From assembly GCA_025617745.1 (NCBI GenBank), contig CM046853.1, forward strand, positions 55,978,733 through 56,042,732: a stretch of DNA of 64,000 nt, written 5' to 3'. A program made the position numbers and the translations under genes. Shown piece by piece: positions 25,601 through 34,306 of the stretch; within the stretch, counting starts at the first letter, position 1, and each line of letters starts with the position of its first letter. The notes beneath the pieces are model-generated. The model made no database searches and had not been told where the DNA came from. It saw only the letters and a list, made by a program, of their open reading frames with translations. Origin of the DNA: Heliocidaris erythrogramma (lineage: Eukaryota > Echinodermata > Echinoidea > Camarodonta > Echinometridae).

Positions 25601-28600
25601 AATTGAATTCAATGACCTTATAGTTGACAACTGCTGTATGCAGGTAATTTTCATTGTAAATATTTTGCTGAGAGCCAAGAGGACGTTAATTTATTACCAG
25701 TTTATATTGAAACATTTTCTGAAATTCTTTAAGGAGCTGGATTTATGCCCTTTTTCATCTACAAGATATATTTTGCAAGTAGAAACCAATTTTTATAATA
25801 CTTTGACGAACAGAAGCAAAACAATATTTCCACAATATTTCCACACCCCCAAATAGAGTTAACAGTAACTCCTTTCTGATTCTCAGCAGTTAATGGGTAT
25901 GTGAACCTGTAAGACCCGAAATAGGGCTATGACCTGATAATAGTCTGGATTTTTGCCACATGATATGTGAGGGAAATTTCTGTCTATTAATGTATGTGTA
26001 ACAAGAAAGTTAATGGCAGTCCAGGGGGCATTTCATCAAGTGACTTGTAGGTAAATTTAACCAGCAAATTTGCTGTCAGCCAGTCATGGCCCGTTGCATA
26101 AAACTTACCATTAATGGTAACTCTCAACAACCAATCGAAATCAAGGTTTCCATGGGAGTTACCATTGATGTCAAAGTTACTGTTAATGGTAAGTTTTATT
26201 GAACGGGGCGATGCAAGGATTTCAGTAGCTTATAACAGTTATTGCAACTTGTCATTGATGACAAGTTTTTTTACGAAACAGGCTCCAGGATTATCATGCA
26301 GATATAATATAACATTATGCATACCATCAGAATACATGCAGGTTCGATGAGATTGAAGATTGTGGCTTGTACGTTGATAAAATCATTGGTCCTGAGTCAC
26401 ATTTAACAAAGATGTAAAACAAGGTATTTGCTTGGTTAATCTCGATTCAGATCTCGTAAAAACTTTCATTCCATTGCCTTTATAGTGTATTGTATGTTGA
26501 TTATTTTTGTGCTAACATTTGATTATTTGAGATGGATAGATGTATGTGCACCTTGTACATATTTTCAGTATCATATACTGTGTATATTTCCACTTATCTT
26601 AATAATATATTCCTACTAAATTACTAATCATGGTCTTATCTATATTGCTGATGAACAGTTGGTATCAAGACCTCAGCAGTTCGATGTGATGGTGATGCCC
26701 AATCTCTATGGTAACATTATCAGTAACATTGGATGCGGACTGGTAGGAGGACCTGGCCTGGTACCAGGACAGAATGTCGGAGAGGACTATGCCATATTTG
26801 AAACTGTAAGTTTGTTACAACGCCTCTGAGGTTCTATAGTTACTTTTTAGAGTGAGGATTAGAGAAAATGGAGGGGATCAGATCGATGCCTTATGCTTGC
26901 GAGCATTAGTTCTTATGCATTCCATCCCACCTTCTTCAGTGTGATGAAATTAATTCTATTTGTGTTTCTTATTATGTCATGTGAATTCTGAATTCAAAGA
27001 GAGTATTGTTCAAAATATGGGATCACTGGGATCTACCTAATTTGAATGTCTTGTGAAGGTAAATTCAGTTAGGCAAGACAAAATATGCTCTAATTCTCAC
27101 CAAAGTGCATTGTTGGAAGAAATATTCCAACCTAGGTTTTTATTTATGATATTCTTGCTGCCCAAATGATTTAAACCCAGGCCGCCATAGCTTGTTTTAT
27201 TTTACAAATAAGTAACGCTACCTTAAGGCCCACTTATAGTTTTGCCAGGGATTTAACCCTAAAAAGGCTGGGTTATTTTGGCACACTCTCATGATGATGA
27301 TGATGATGATGGCTTTTTCTATAGCGCCGGTATCCGCTTCAATTGGGCGCTCATGGCGCTTGCTCAGGATGTCTCACAAATTTCAATGTTTTCAGACCGT
27401 GGTTGAAATTCTGTTTCTTTCCAAAAATTGTCTTGATAGTCATACATGTACGTTATTCTTGTGATGGTGTTGCAGTGGGGAACAAATAGGTTATCAGGTA
27501 TGATTGGAAAGTTGATAGGGTCTCTGCTCTCCTAATGAATTGGGGGAGGCTATTCCACAGCTTAGGCCCGGAGATGTAGAAGGCTCTATCACCCCAGGTT
27601 GTGTGGCTGAGAGATTCGGCCAGCAGCGCTTTGTTGGCTGATCTGAGACTACGTGCCGGCTCATGCTTGGTTAGGAGCTTGGATAGGAGCTTGGATATGT
27701 AAGATGGCGATCTATTGTTGAGATCCTTGAACACAAGAACTCCAAGCTTGTAGGCAATTCTCTGATTAATCGGCAGCCAGTGAAGGTCACGAAGAATTGG
27801 ATTGATGTGGACCCGTTTCTTTTGTAGGGAGACTAAACGTGCCGCCATATTCTGCAGGCGCTGAAATCTATGCAACTGATGCTGGGTCAAACCAGTCAGA
27901 ATGGAGTTGCAGTTGTCCAGTCGGGTCGTCACAAAGGCATGAACAAGCAGTTCAGCAACATGCTTAGTTAGATGCTTACGGATCCTTCCAAGATTCTGAA
28001 TGGAAATAAAAGCAGCTTTACAAGCAGAAGTAATGTGCTGGTCCACGGTGAGGGAGGAATCAAAGACTATCCCAAGGTTCCTCACTTGATCCGAAGGCTT
28101 GATGTACGAATTTCCGATTGTCAGATGGTCGATTCTCACCTTAGCTCGTTGCTGACGAGAACCAACAACAAGGAATTCCGTCTTGTCCTCATGTAGCTTC
28201 AAGTAGTTGTTAGAGAGCCATGCTTGTAGGTCTTTCACGCAGGATTCAATACGTTGAAGTCCTGAATCAACTTCAGCTTGAGGTGGGTCGACAGTGAAGT
28301 AGATTTGTGTATCATCTGCATATCGGTGATACTGAAGGCCATAGCTGTTGATGATTTGTGCTATGGGTGCTGTGTACATACAAAACAACTTTGGGCCGAG
28401 GACAGAACCTTGAGGGACACCGTACCTAAGCGACGAAGAGTCTGATCTTGCACCATCAACAGAAACATAGCTGGTTCTTGCCGTCAGGTATGATCGGAAC
28501 CACTGTAGTGCAACTCCACGTATTCTATACTGTCTGCCAAGTCCTTGTAGAAGGACTTGAAGGACAGGTGGATGGAATCCACCTGTGTTTTTAATTGTGT

Positions 28601-29783
28601 GTTTTAATTATCACTAATTAATCTGTGTTTTAATTATCACTAATTTATTACTTACATATTCGCAAAATGAAAATTCTGCATTGTGTACAAACACATGGAG
28701 AAATTATCATATTGCCAGCACACACAGCGCGGCAATTTTTGAAGCGCTATACCCGTTTGTCAAAATTTTATAAATTTAGTATCAAAGGATGTGTAAAACT
28801 GTAGGGAATAAAGTCCTGAAAGCTTGTGGCGCAATGTCGTGGCAAATGTCCAGGGGGGTGGATTCCACCGGCCCTTTGAAGGTTAAGGATTTGTATGAAC
28901 ATCTGTGAGATCGCAGTACCTTTTGCTTTGGCACAGAGAGCAGTGAACTTTGGCCTCCACTCAGGGAACCCTAAAATGTATTCATGGGGAAAACCTTTAT
29001 AAGAAGAAAACATGTCCAACAATTTTCTTTCAAATTTCCTTTTCCCTATTATCAGAGCTAAAGGTCATCTTTAAAGTAGCCGCTGAAAATACAATTATTG
29101 TGACTCCCTGCCACTGCCTTCTTTTCCTTGTCAAATCCAGGCAACAAGGAATACGGGAAAGACCATTGCAGGCCAAAACCTTGCCAACCCAACAGCTACT
29201 CTACTGGCTGGAGCACTGCTCCTAGACCACCTAGGTCTAAATAGCTATGCTAAGACTATCAGAAGAGCCACAATCAAGACCCTAACAGAAGAAAGGGTAG
29301 GTCAAAGGAACTTGTAAACATTCCCCTTTGCCCTCTTTTCGTTAAATGTCTATGTCTATAATAGTTTATTTCACTATTAAAATAAAAATAATTGTCTTCA
29401 TAGTAATGCAATAGTCTGGAAAGTAGGATTAAATTTGATTGCTTCTTCTTATTCCATGGATGCAGTCATTTCTTTAACATTAAACGGATAAACAGTTGGG
29501 GGATTGGGGGGGGTGTAGGGGGGAACTTGGCAGATGATGTGATTTCCCCACAGAAGTCACTCCAAGATTTGATACACTGGACATTGTCTTCAATTTTATT
29601 GCTCTCTTGATGTTGTGATAGATAGAGAGAGAGAGAGAATAAGTGGTGAGTATCAAAAATTAAATTTACCAGTAGTTTATTTATTCATTTTATCTGCAGA
29701 TACACACGCCAGATCTCGGAGGTCAAGCATCCACCAGTGACGTCGTTCAGCATGTCATTGGACTGGTGGACAGCACAAAGTGA
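7557..29783 (+). CDS. IDH3G: Isocitrate dehydrogenase [NAD] subunit gamma, mitochondrial
   Basis: Ten exons: 7557-7637, 10105-10155, 19522-19619, 20251-20436, 20896-21028, 24215-24348, 25541-25643, 26659-26805, 29141-29296 and 29700-29783. All have AG/GT borders. Together they give 1173 nt, 390 residues plus TGA; human IDH3G is 393. Product: regulatory gamma subunit of the TCA-cycle enzyme that oxidises isocitrate to 2-oxoglutarate in the matrix. Exons 1-2 form a basic, Asp/Glu-poor leader ([12 protein letters not shown]..., then [17 protein letters not shown]) fitting a mitochondrial targeting peptide. The mature part starts at [19 protein letters not shown]. Gamma-type motifs include [33 protein letters not shown] and [14 protein letters not shown] few residues (FEEH, DNCCMQ) are shared with the beta subunit, but the sequence is gamma overall. 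The start has good context (CAAAATGGCG). Intron 2 is 9.4 kb and a LINE sits in intron 8. An extra in-frame candidate exon is listed at 22475. Confidence 0.97.
7972..8679. mobile_element. DNA transposon copy A, one terminal inverted repeat lost
   Basis: In IDH3G intron 1. It starts with the same 55-bp end (CACTCATAGCTACATTCC) as the element at 61971-62891 and matches that element in reverse orientation over about 700 bp. At the right it stops at ATTCGTGGTGTGA, exactly where the partner's other terminal repeat begins. Open frames of about 130 codons on both strands are shared with the partner. They have no recognisable domain and are not called as genes. Confidence 0.8.
8874..9064. promoter_or_regulatory. 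NRF1-like palindromes with ATGAATATTCAT repeats (candidate regulatory patch)
   Basis: TGCGCATGCGCC near 8875 matches the NRF1 binding consensus, and ACGCATGCGCA near 9055 is a second, close match. Between them lie two AATGAATATTCAT palindromes and a TATATAATT near 9034. Known biology: NRF1 sites are common in promoters of nuclear genes for mitochondrial proteins. Inference: this may be an internal promoter or enhancer of IDH3G. It could also be the end structure of a repeat. Confidence 0.3.
9738..9935 (-). mobile_element. SINE copy (short) with AAT-repeat tail
   Basis: Read on the - strand it runs from CTCTCCACCCAGGTGTTAAA through GGGTACCGGTTGG to GCGCTATAAAAATACCC and an (ATT)n tail. The 28-base core with CACCCAGGTGTTAAATGGG is shared with the copy near 22545-22830. 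The tail resembles the 3' end of the LINE at 27294. It lies in IDH3G intron 1. Confidence 0.65.
10610..10650. repeat. (CTAT)n microsatellite
   Basis: About nine CTAT units followed by a short AT run. Confidence 0.95.
13838..13963. mobile_element. MITE related to the CAGTGGCGGATCC family
   Basis: A hairpin of about 126 bp. The left arm is GGCAAATCCAGAAAG...GGAGGAGGATATGC; the right arm ends in CAAAATCCTGGATCTGCC. The outer ends match the family at 1971, but the arms have diverged from each other. Confidence 0.65.
16675..17737. mobile_element. Foldback element of about 1.06 kb with a nested insertion
   Basis: The left end (GACCGCAGGTC, then CGCGCATTTTATTTCCAGTG) is complementary to the right end (GGAAATAAAATAGCGCGC, then GGACCTGCGG) over about 50 imperfect bases. 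The interior is non-coding and contains the separate element at 17064-17359. It lies in IDH3G intron 2. Confidence 0.7.
17064..17359. mobile_element. Nested MITE, ATGACAGGGTCAGGATCC ends
   Basis: A 296-bp element with 26-bp inverted ends: ATGACAGAGTCAGGATCCAG at the left and the complement CTGGATCCTGACCCTGTCAT at the right, with one mismatch. It lies wholly inside the foldback at 16675-17737 and so inserted later. Confidence 0.8.
18143..18412 (-). mobile_element. tRNA-derived SINE
   Basis: On the - strand the head carries a Pol III A box (TGGTCTGGTGGA, 18391-18402) and, 38 bases on, a perfect B box (GGTTCAAATCC, 18343-18353) followed by CCCGCCGC. This is the layout of a degraded tRNA. The unrelated body continues downstream to an end I cannot place, so 18143 is only a convenient limit. 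Confidence 0.55.
18461..18591. mobile_element. MITE, CAGGGGCCCGTTGC ends
   Basis: A 131-bp hairpin. CAGGGGCCCGTTGCACAAAA at the left pairs with TTTTTGCGCAACAGGCCCCT plus G at the right. The interior includes TTTTGATTGGCTGAAAAT. Diverged relatives are at 23028, 26088, 35300 and perhaps 38670. Confidence 0.85.
19714..19848. mobile_element. MITE, ACAGTCACACC ends
   Basis: A 135-bp imperfect hairpin directly after IDH3G exon 3. The left arm ACAGTCACACCGCCAAACCG pairs with the right arm ending in GGTGTTGTTGGTGTGACTGT. Confidence 0.75.
20062..20217. mobile_element. MITE with near-perfect 39-bp arms
   Basis: A 156-bp hairpin just before IDH3G exon 4. The left arm GGGGTGTTGCAAGAAAGTTG continues through repeated TTGCAATCAATTGCAA-like palindromes to TCCCC; the right arm is its complement. 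The high arm identity suggests a recent copy. Confidence 0.85.
21462..21522. repeat. C-run then A-rich AAAT/AAATA low-complexity tract
   Basis: A short C homopolymer followed by about 60 bases of A and AAAT repeats in IDH3G intron 5. Confidence 0.8.
22475..22525 (+). CDS. IDH3G: Candidate 51-nt cassette exon of IDH3G
   Basis: The segment is preceded by an acceptor (GAATGTTTCAG) and followed by a donor-like GTATTTAG. It is 51 nt, has no stop in frame and reads [17 protein letters not shown]. Both flanking IDH3G introns are phase 0 (exon 5 ends after LEHE, exon 6 starts NVDGVV), so inclusion would insert 17 residues without changing frame. Base composition is near 47% GC, well above the surrounding intron. 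Human and fly subunits have no such insertion, from memory. It could be a real alternative exon, a decayed duplicate exon or chance. Confidence 0.35.
22545..22830 (-). mobile_element. SINE copy (longer) with ATT-repeat tail
   Basis: On the - strand: CCTTGGGCAAGGCATTTTAT, then CTCCACCCAGGTGTTAAATG and GGTACCGGGTAGGATGCGAG, a middle rich in GCGCA words, ending in a TA-rich stretch with ATTATTATT. The core matches the copy at 9738-9935. It follows the candidate cassette exon by only about 20 bases. Confidence 0.65.
23028..23184. mobile_element. MITE, GCCCCATTGCATAAAAC type
   Basis: A foldback of about 157 bp with arms containing AAAACTTACCATTAATGG and the complement ending GAACGGGGCCC. The same family as 26088-26210. 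Confidence 0.8.
23233..24138. mobile_element. Element with ATGCCTCCGCC inverted ends and internal 168-170-bp tandem repeats
   Basis: The left end ATGCCTCCGCC and right end GGCGGAGGCAT are inverted. After a hairpin head and a (GTCC)n run come four tandem units of 168-170 bp, each carrying GGTACTAGTATGTATCCCCA, GGTCAAAGGTCAGAGG and CCGCGATATCTCAAGAACTG-type words; the anchor word recurs at about 23371, 23541, 23709 and 23879. No coding capacity. Confidence 0.8.
26024..26292. mobile_element. MITE (GGGGGCATTTCATCAA type) interrupted by a second MITE
   Basis: The outer element starts CAGGGGGCATTTCATCAAGT and ends TTTTACGAAACAGGCTCC. Its conserved middle is split: CAGTCA lies left of the insertion and GATGCAAGGATTTCAGTAGC right of it. 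Uninterrupted middles at 6940-6982 and 46240-46290 (reverse) show the joined form. Confidence 0.7.
26088..26210. mobile_element. Nested MITE, GGCCCGTTGCATAAAAC type
   Basis: A foldback of about 123 bp with arms GGCCCGTTGCATAAAACTTA and the complement ending TTTTATTGAACGGGGC. It interrupts the element at 26024-26292 and is therefore younger. Confidence 0.8.
27294..28575 (-). mobile_element. L2/CR1-type LINE, 5'-truncated, reverse transcriptase C-terminal part
   Basis: In IDH3G intron 8, antisense to the gene. The - strand encodes the reverse transcriptase palm: [13 protein letters not shown] and then [12 protein letters not shown] (catalytic YADD). The thumb and C-terminal region typical of L2/CR1 elements follows ([44 protein letters not shown]). 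An open frame covers 27453 to 28388 and reading continues upstream in frame toward about 28570. The 3' end has GGCGCTATAGAAAAAGCC and a (CAT)n tail at 27294. The endonuclease and first half of the transcriptase are absent, so the copy is dead on arrival. Confidence 0.9.
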
Positions 29784-30082
29784 ACATCTCAATAATATAT
29801 TAAGATAAACAACTATTTATACACAAAACAATTCAGTTTGTGAATTAGAAACGGTTCTTTTTCACAGATATGTATTTGACTGCTTGAAATTTGTTGAAAG
29901 AATGGTGCATCAATAGGCTAGGCTACTGGCTGAATTTATCTTATCAAAACTGTATGTTGGGTAAATTGTGAGCTCGAAATCTAGCTGATGTTATCGTGTG
30001 AAAAGATGCTGTCCTTGAGTAAATTCACTTGTATTATCAGCAAGATATTGTTCTTTAGTTTATTTACGTCATATAAAGTTTG

Positions 30083-30088
30083 AATAAA
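30083..30088 (+). promoter_or_regulatory. IDH3G poly(A) signal
   Basis: The first AATAAA after the IDH3G stop, about 300 bases downstream, in a T/A-rich 3' UTR. Confidence 0.65.
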
Positions 30089-32639
30089 CTTACAGTATAT
30101 ATATATGAAGATCGTGGCATACTGTCATATTATTTGAACAATTTTATGATGGTGAAGCCCAAAAGACCTGCTACTTAACAGTTATACGTGAGACAACTAC
30201 TTAATCCTTACCCTTAATCCGTAGGTTAATCCATAAGTTAATCCATAATTCCTCAGACTTGGATACTGAATCTAATGCTTCGCTATAAAGAAAAGTTGTT
30301 TTTTTTCTTTATCTTCTTGATACTTAAAACGGGTTCATGAATTGTCGAGTTAGATATCATGGAACACTGTTTGTAAAGATGAACAGTGAAAATGGTACCA
30401 TGAATAAGGAGAGATATGTCAAATGAAATCTTATCTGTGATACATGTTCGTAAATGTGGTGCGTCTGTATGGCTTGCTTACATAATTTTCTTTAAAGAAA
30501 AAGTTGAGTTCTGGTCATGCGATTGAATTGTGAAAGAAACTGAAAGCAATTGGGAAAGGTTGATGATATAGCACATAAGAATTGGTGTATGCTGTAAGGT
30601 TTTGGAATCGCCAAAGAATATTAAGAAATTGACTCAATCCTGCTGAGATCCACGTGCACTGCACACAGAAATATGTATATGGGACTACACACAAATGTTT
30701 GGCCCGAACATTTAAGCTGTTTCTTGTCATATTTTGAATTTTAAGAGCAATCGTTTTTTGTTACCTTTCCCGGAACTCAAACTTTCCTTTATGGGAAATG
30801 AAAGAAAAAGCAATCTTACTGAAAGAAAATGAGAGAATACTCTTTAAAAAGAAATATCAAGTGATCACTGATGTGACTCCAGGAGGGTGAAACTAGAGTG
30901 AAAATTCAATTTTGGGTGAAACAAGAGTGAAACTAGAGTGAAAATTCACTTTTATTTCTCCAAATTATTTTCAGTTATCATGCTTCTGCTTAATCACCAA
31001 CACATATCTTTGTGGAGCTCAGACCAATTGGTAGTACATGATAGATGGAAATCCACTCAATTTTATTTTTGTATGGCATTATAGATGAAATGGTATATTG
31101 ACAATCTTTTCTTACAAATATTAGCATTGAGGAATTTCATAATCCATCATCATGTGCTTCATATTTTATCACTTAGTCTGTTTTTTCCCCCACCTTTTTG
31201 GAAATGTTGAATGCTATGAAATTATTGAATTAAAAATGATGAATATGCTTTCATTGAACCCCTCACATAAACTTTTTAAAGCATACAACTTTCAAATTAT
31301 CTTTGTATCATAGCCATTCCCCTTTATGTTACCTCTATGTGTACTCGCACAAATTTTTCATAGATGGCATAATTCTATCCCCCCTGGCCTTGCAAGCATT
31401 CTTTTAATTTGTACATGTTATGTAGAAGCTGTGTGAATTAATACTTTTTACATTATATGCAGAAAAACTTTATGAAATAAAGGGCACTAAATAAAAGTGT
31501 TAAACGTGCATGTATTATATTCCTTAATCTTAATGTAGATTCATTATTCTCTTAATCAGAGAACTAATGCTTTGTAGCATATGCAATGATGTGCATACAA
31601 GACTCCAAACACCAGGCATGCCACAACTTATAGAGAAAGAGAATGAAAAAGATAAACATTTTTGAAGTACATTCTTGAACATTGTACAAGAAATATGAGA
31701 ATCTGCATGTTCACTACAGTATATTTATATCGTATTGCAAAGTCACAGAGTGATTTGCATTCCCAGTTTTGTGTGTGACTATGTAGAGTACGAAAGAGAG
31801 AAAATTAAAAATTAAAAAACATTTTTTTGTTGTTGAAACATTACAAAATGTGTTTGAGCTTTATGTGATTATTAGTCCTATGCGGGTTCTGAGACAGTAG
31901 TTTGTGTTCTTGGGAAAGAAAGAGAGGAAAAGAAAAGAGAGAATGAGAGAGAGGGGGGAGAGAAAGAGGAGAGAGGCTACAGAGAGAAAAAGAGAGAGAG
32001 AGAGAGAGAAATGGATGACAGAGCGACTGGGGAGGGGAATTAATGGGAGAGAGAGAGAGATTGGGGTGGGGAGCTAAAGGGAGGGATAGATGATGGAAAG
32101 ATGAAAAGGAGGACGTTTGAAGCTTAAGAAACTGATATGACATATCAGAATGAGAAAGATGTGTATCAATGAAATAAGATTAAACAGCAACAGCACTGTT
32201 AAGACATATTTAGTGAAAAATCAATGGTTGAATATCTTGGGGGGAAATCATATTGAGAAATTAAAGGCAAAAAGAGCATGTCTTATAGCTAAATTTGCTC
32301 ATACATGTATGTAATTATTTGCCTATGTAAACGTGCTTTGGGAAAAATGCCAAATTCATCTATTTCACTTTTTTGAGAAAACTTTTCAACCAGGTATTTT
32401 TATGAATCTCGATCCACACACTTGGAATAGATTTTCACCATAAAAGTGACCTCAAATTTGTATTTATGTAATATCGGTAATACTTAGGGAATTCACGATG
32501 AATTTTGAGAGAGGGGATATAATTGAGCTTTTTTAACCGATACAGTATGCAAGGTAGGTAATGTTGTTAAACCACTATTCTTTCCTCACTTTCATAGAAC
32601 AATTATGACACAAATCCCAATCTTTTTGGTTTTTTATTT
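30089..32639. other. Intergenic region after IDH3G
   Basis: No gene seen on either strand. It has a 22-bp duplication (GTGAAACTAGAGTGAAAATT) near 30887 and 30928 and a 150-bp (GA)n-rich tract at about 31915-32068. Long reading frames over the GA tract encode only Ser/Leu/Phe/Pro runs and are spurious. Confidence 0.55.
31915..32068. repeat. GA-rich low-complexity tract
   Basis: Interrupted (GA)n, GAAA and GGGA words over about 150 bases. Confidence 0.9.
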
Positions 32640-32645
32640 CACCAT

Positions 32646-32970
32646 CTACCCGGCCGTATCGCGATCGCGATCGGGAATGCCGCCGGCGCGGCCGCATAGT
32701 CTATGTGCGGTCTGCGTGTAATCCTTTTACACGTACCGCAGCTCGCTCCTTTTCGCCAAAAGTACCGAAATACCACCGGCCTGCGACGCAAGACTTACTT
32801 GCGCACATTATGATTGCATATTATGCAGCTGTGCCATATACGTGCCTAGCCTGCTAGTGTCACTGTCTAGTGAGCTCAGGATCGTCGGAGCAAACGAAGA
32901 AAGATCCCCAACTAAAGGCCCAAGATCTTAAATTTGATCTTGCATTTCTGCAACTTGAATAATTCAGGTA
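32646..32970 (+). promoter_or_regulatory. CpG-rich patch and candidate first exon of the fucosyltransferase gene
   Basis: About 130 bases are rich in CpG (TCGCGATCGCGATCGGGAAT, CCGCCGGCGCGGCCGC), in sharp contrast to the AT-rich surroundings. Some 200 bases later AATTCAG is followed by a GTAAAT donor at about 32968. Inference: a promoter with a noncoding first exon that could splice to the acceptor at 36576. The same patch could be an isolated repeat or serve a gene on the other strand. Confidence 0.25.
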
Positions 32971-33077
32971 AATATTTTAAGGAATTCGTCTGGATTAATT
33001 ATTATAACCAATTGATTGTATGAATGCGAGTGTCGGAGAGTTCCATGTCTGTTTGTGTGATTCACTTGCTCACTCAC

Positions 33078-33330
33078 CACATCTCATTGCCTTGGCATTG
33101 CTTGCATGCATTGCAAAAGCCCACACTATTGAATACTGTGCCAGTGGTTTCTCCGGCCTTGTAACTTTAATAAGCAATGAGGCGTAGTATGGTGGATCAG
33201 TGTAGGACTACGCTTCATTGCATAGTTAGTTATAATGTTACAACTTACACAGTGCACGGGAAACCACTGGCACAGTATTCCATAGTGTGGGCTTCAGCAA
33301 CATGCAAGCAATCATGGCAATGGAGATTTG
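33078..33330. repeat. Inverted repeat of about 250 bp
   Basis: The left arm GCATTGCTTGCATGCATTGC... and GCCCACACTATTGAATACTG matches the complement of the right arm ACTGGCACAGTATTCCATAG...GCAAGCAATCATGGCAATGG over about 100 bp per arm with small indels. Probably a foldback element. The right arm runs into the dispersed repeat at 33365. Confidence 0.7.
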
Positions 33331-33364
33331 AGATGGCTTTGGCCTTTTGTGGCGCTGTGCCTGC

Positions 33365-33488
33365 CCATACATGTATGGCTAGAGTGCCCAAGTCTGCGCA
33401 CACGCGTAACTGCTCGATTCTAATAAAACAAAACATGCAACGGACAGAAACTTTTTATCTTTAATCATAGCGATAGGTATTCATGCAA
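33365..33488 (+). repeat. Dispersed repeat, copy 1
   Basis: GGCTAGAGTGCCCAAGTCTG, GCGCACACGCGTAACTGC, AATAAAACA and ATCATAGCGATAGGTATTCA occur in order. The same words occur on the - strand at 57470-57580. Family unknown. Confidence 0.65.
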
Positions 33489-34170
33489 AAAATGAGTTAA
33501 AATTTAAAAAAAGGTCTTATTCCAGACATTTTATTCACGAGCCTCAAAAATAAAATGTCTTTCACATCAAAACTCCCGAACTGCATGTAAAATGAATGAG
33601 TAGGCACCATTGTTTTTTTCAATGTTGAATTTTGACACGGCTAGCCAGGATTAGCTTCGTGAATGTAGAAAAAAAAAAAAATGGCTATACGCCTTCTACA
33701 CACGAAGCTAGGCGTTATTACCCAGCAATCAGATTCCGCACGGGGTAGTACAACATGAAAAATGCCCTGAAATCACACTTTTCTGATAATTTCCGTGCCC
33801 CACAGGCCCTTCCCCACAGCGTTTCCTCCTAGGGAAACGATTGCAATGACAATTTTGTTTTGATTGATTCTAATTTCAGTAAAAAATCCCCCAAAGAGCA
33901 TAAGAAATTTCAGAGAACTCACCAGCGTTTGTGTATCCATGCCTCTGAGGTCATGCAGATCCAAAATGGCGGCACTGTCGATCATCGAAACTATGAGGCG
34001 CTGTTTGTAGATTTATTATTTAGCTCAATTATTTACATATAATTCTCTATTTAGCTCTTTTCTACAATTATTCTAATGACATAAAGGATACAATTATTTA
34101 TATTACATATCATAATTGATAGGATTGAAGTAAATTGAATATATCATAAAGAAATGTGAGAAAATTACAA

Positions 34171-34242
34171 TGCCCCGACCGGGATTCGAACCCGGGACCC
34201 TGGATTACATGACCAGTGCTCTACCAACTGAGCTATCCGGGA
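34171..34242 (-). pseudogene. tRNA-Thr(TGT)-like sequence inside the palindrome
   Basis: 72 nt fit a cloverleaf. The acceptor stem is TCCCGGA/TCGGGGC (5 of 7 pairs), the D arm GCTC/GAGC is perfect, the anticodon stem CTGGT/TCCAG has 4 of 5 pairs with loop CATGTAA (anticodon TGT), the variable loop is 4 nt and the T arm CCGGG/CCCGG is perfect around TTCGAAT. A box TAGCTCAGTTGG (34224-34235) and B box GGTTCGAATCC (34182-34192) are intact. The base before the anticodon is A rather than the invariant U, and acceptor pairs 1 and 5 are broken. It therefore looks like a tRNA-derived pseudogene rather than a working tRNA. Confidence 0.6.
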
Positions 34243-34253
34243 TCCCGTCGAAG

Positions 34254-34306
34254 CAGAGCACTGGTCATGTAATCCAGGGTCCCGGGTTCGAATCCCGGTC
34301 GGGGCA
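34254..34306 (+). pseudogene. 3' two-thirds of the same tRNA-like sequence, inverted copy
   Basis: It begins within the D arm (GCAGAGCACTGG) and matches the minus-strand unit to the end (GGTTCGAATCCCGGTCGGGG, CA). It lacks the A box and acceptor 5' strand. Confidence 0.7.

Noticed and set aside
31841-32143. 100-codon Ser/Leu/Phe-rich frame on -
   Set aside because: It is the translation of a GA-rich tract.
33963-34008. A first exon starting AAAATGGCGGCACTG
   Set aside because: It reads 14 codons to a stop with no GT donor in a usable place, and runs into the foldback element at 34012.
34171-34242. A functional tRNA-Thr gene
   Set aside because: The base before the anticodon is A instead of U, two acceptor pairs and one anticodon-stem pair are broken, and it lies inside a foldback repeat.
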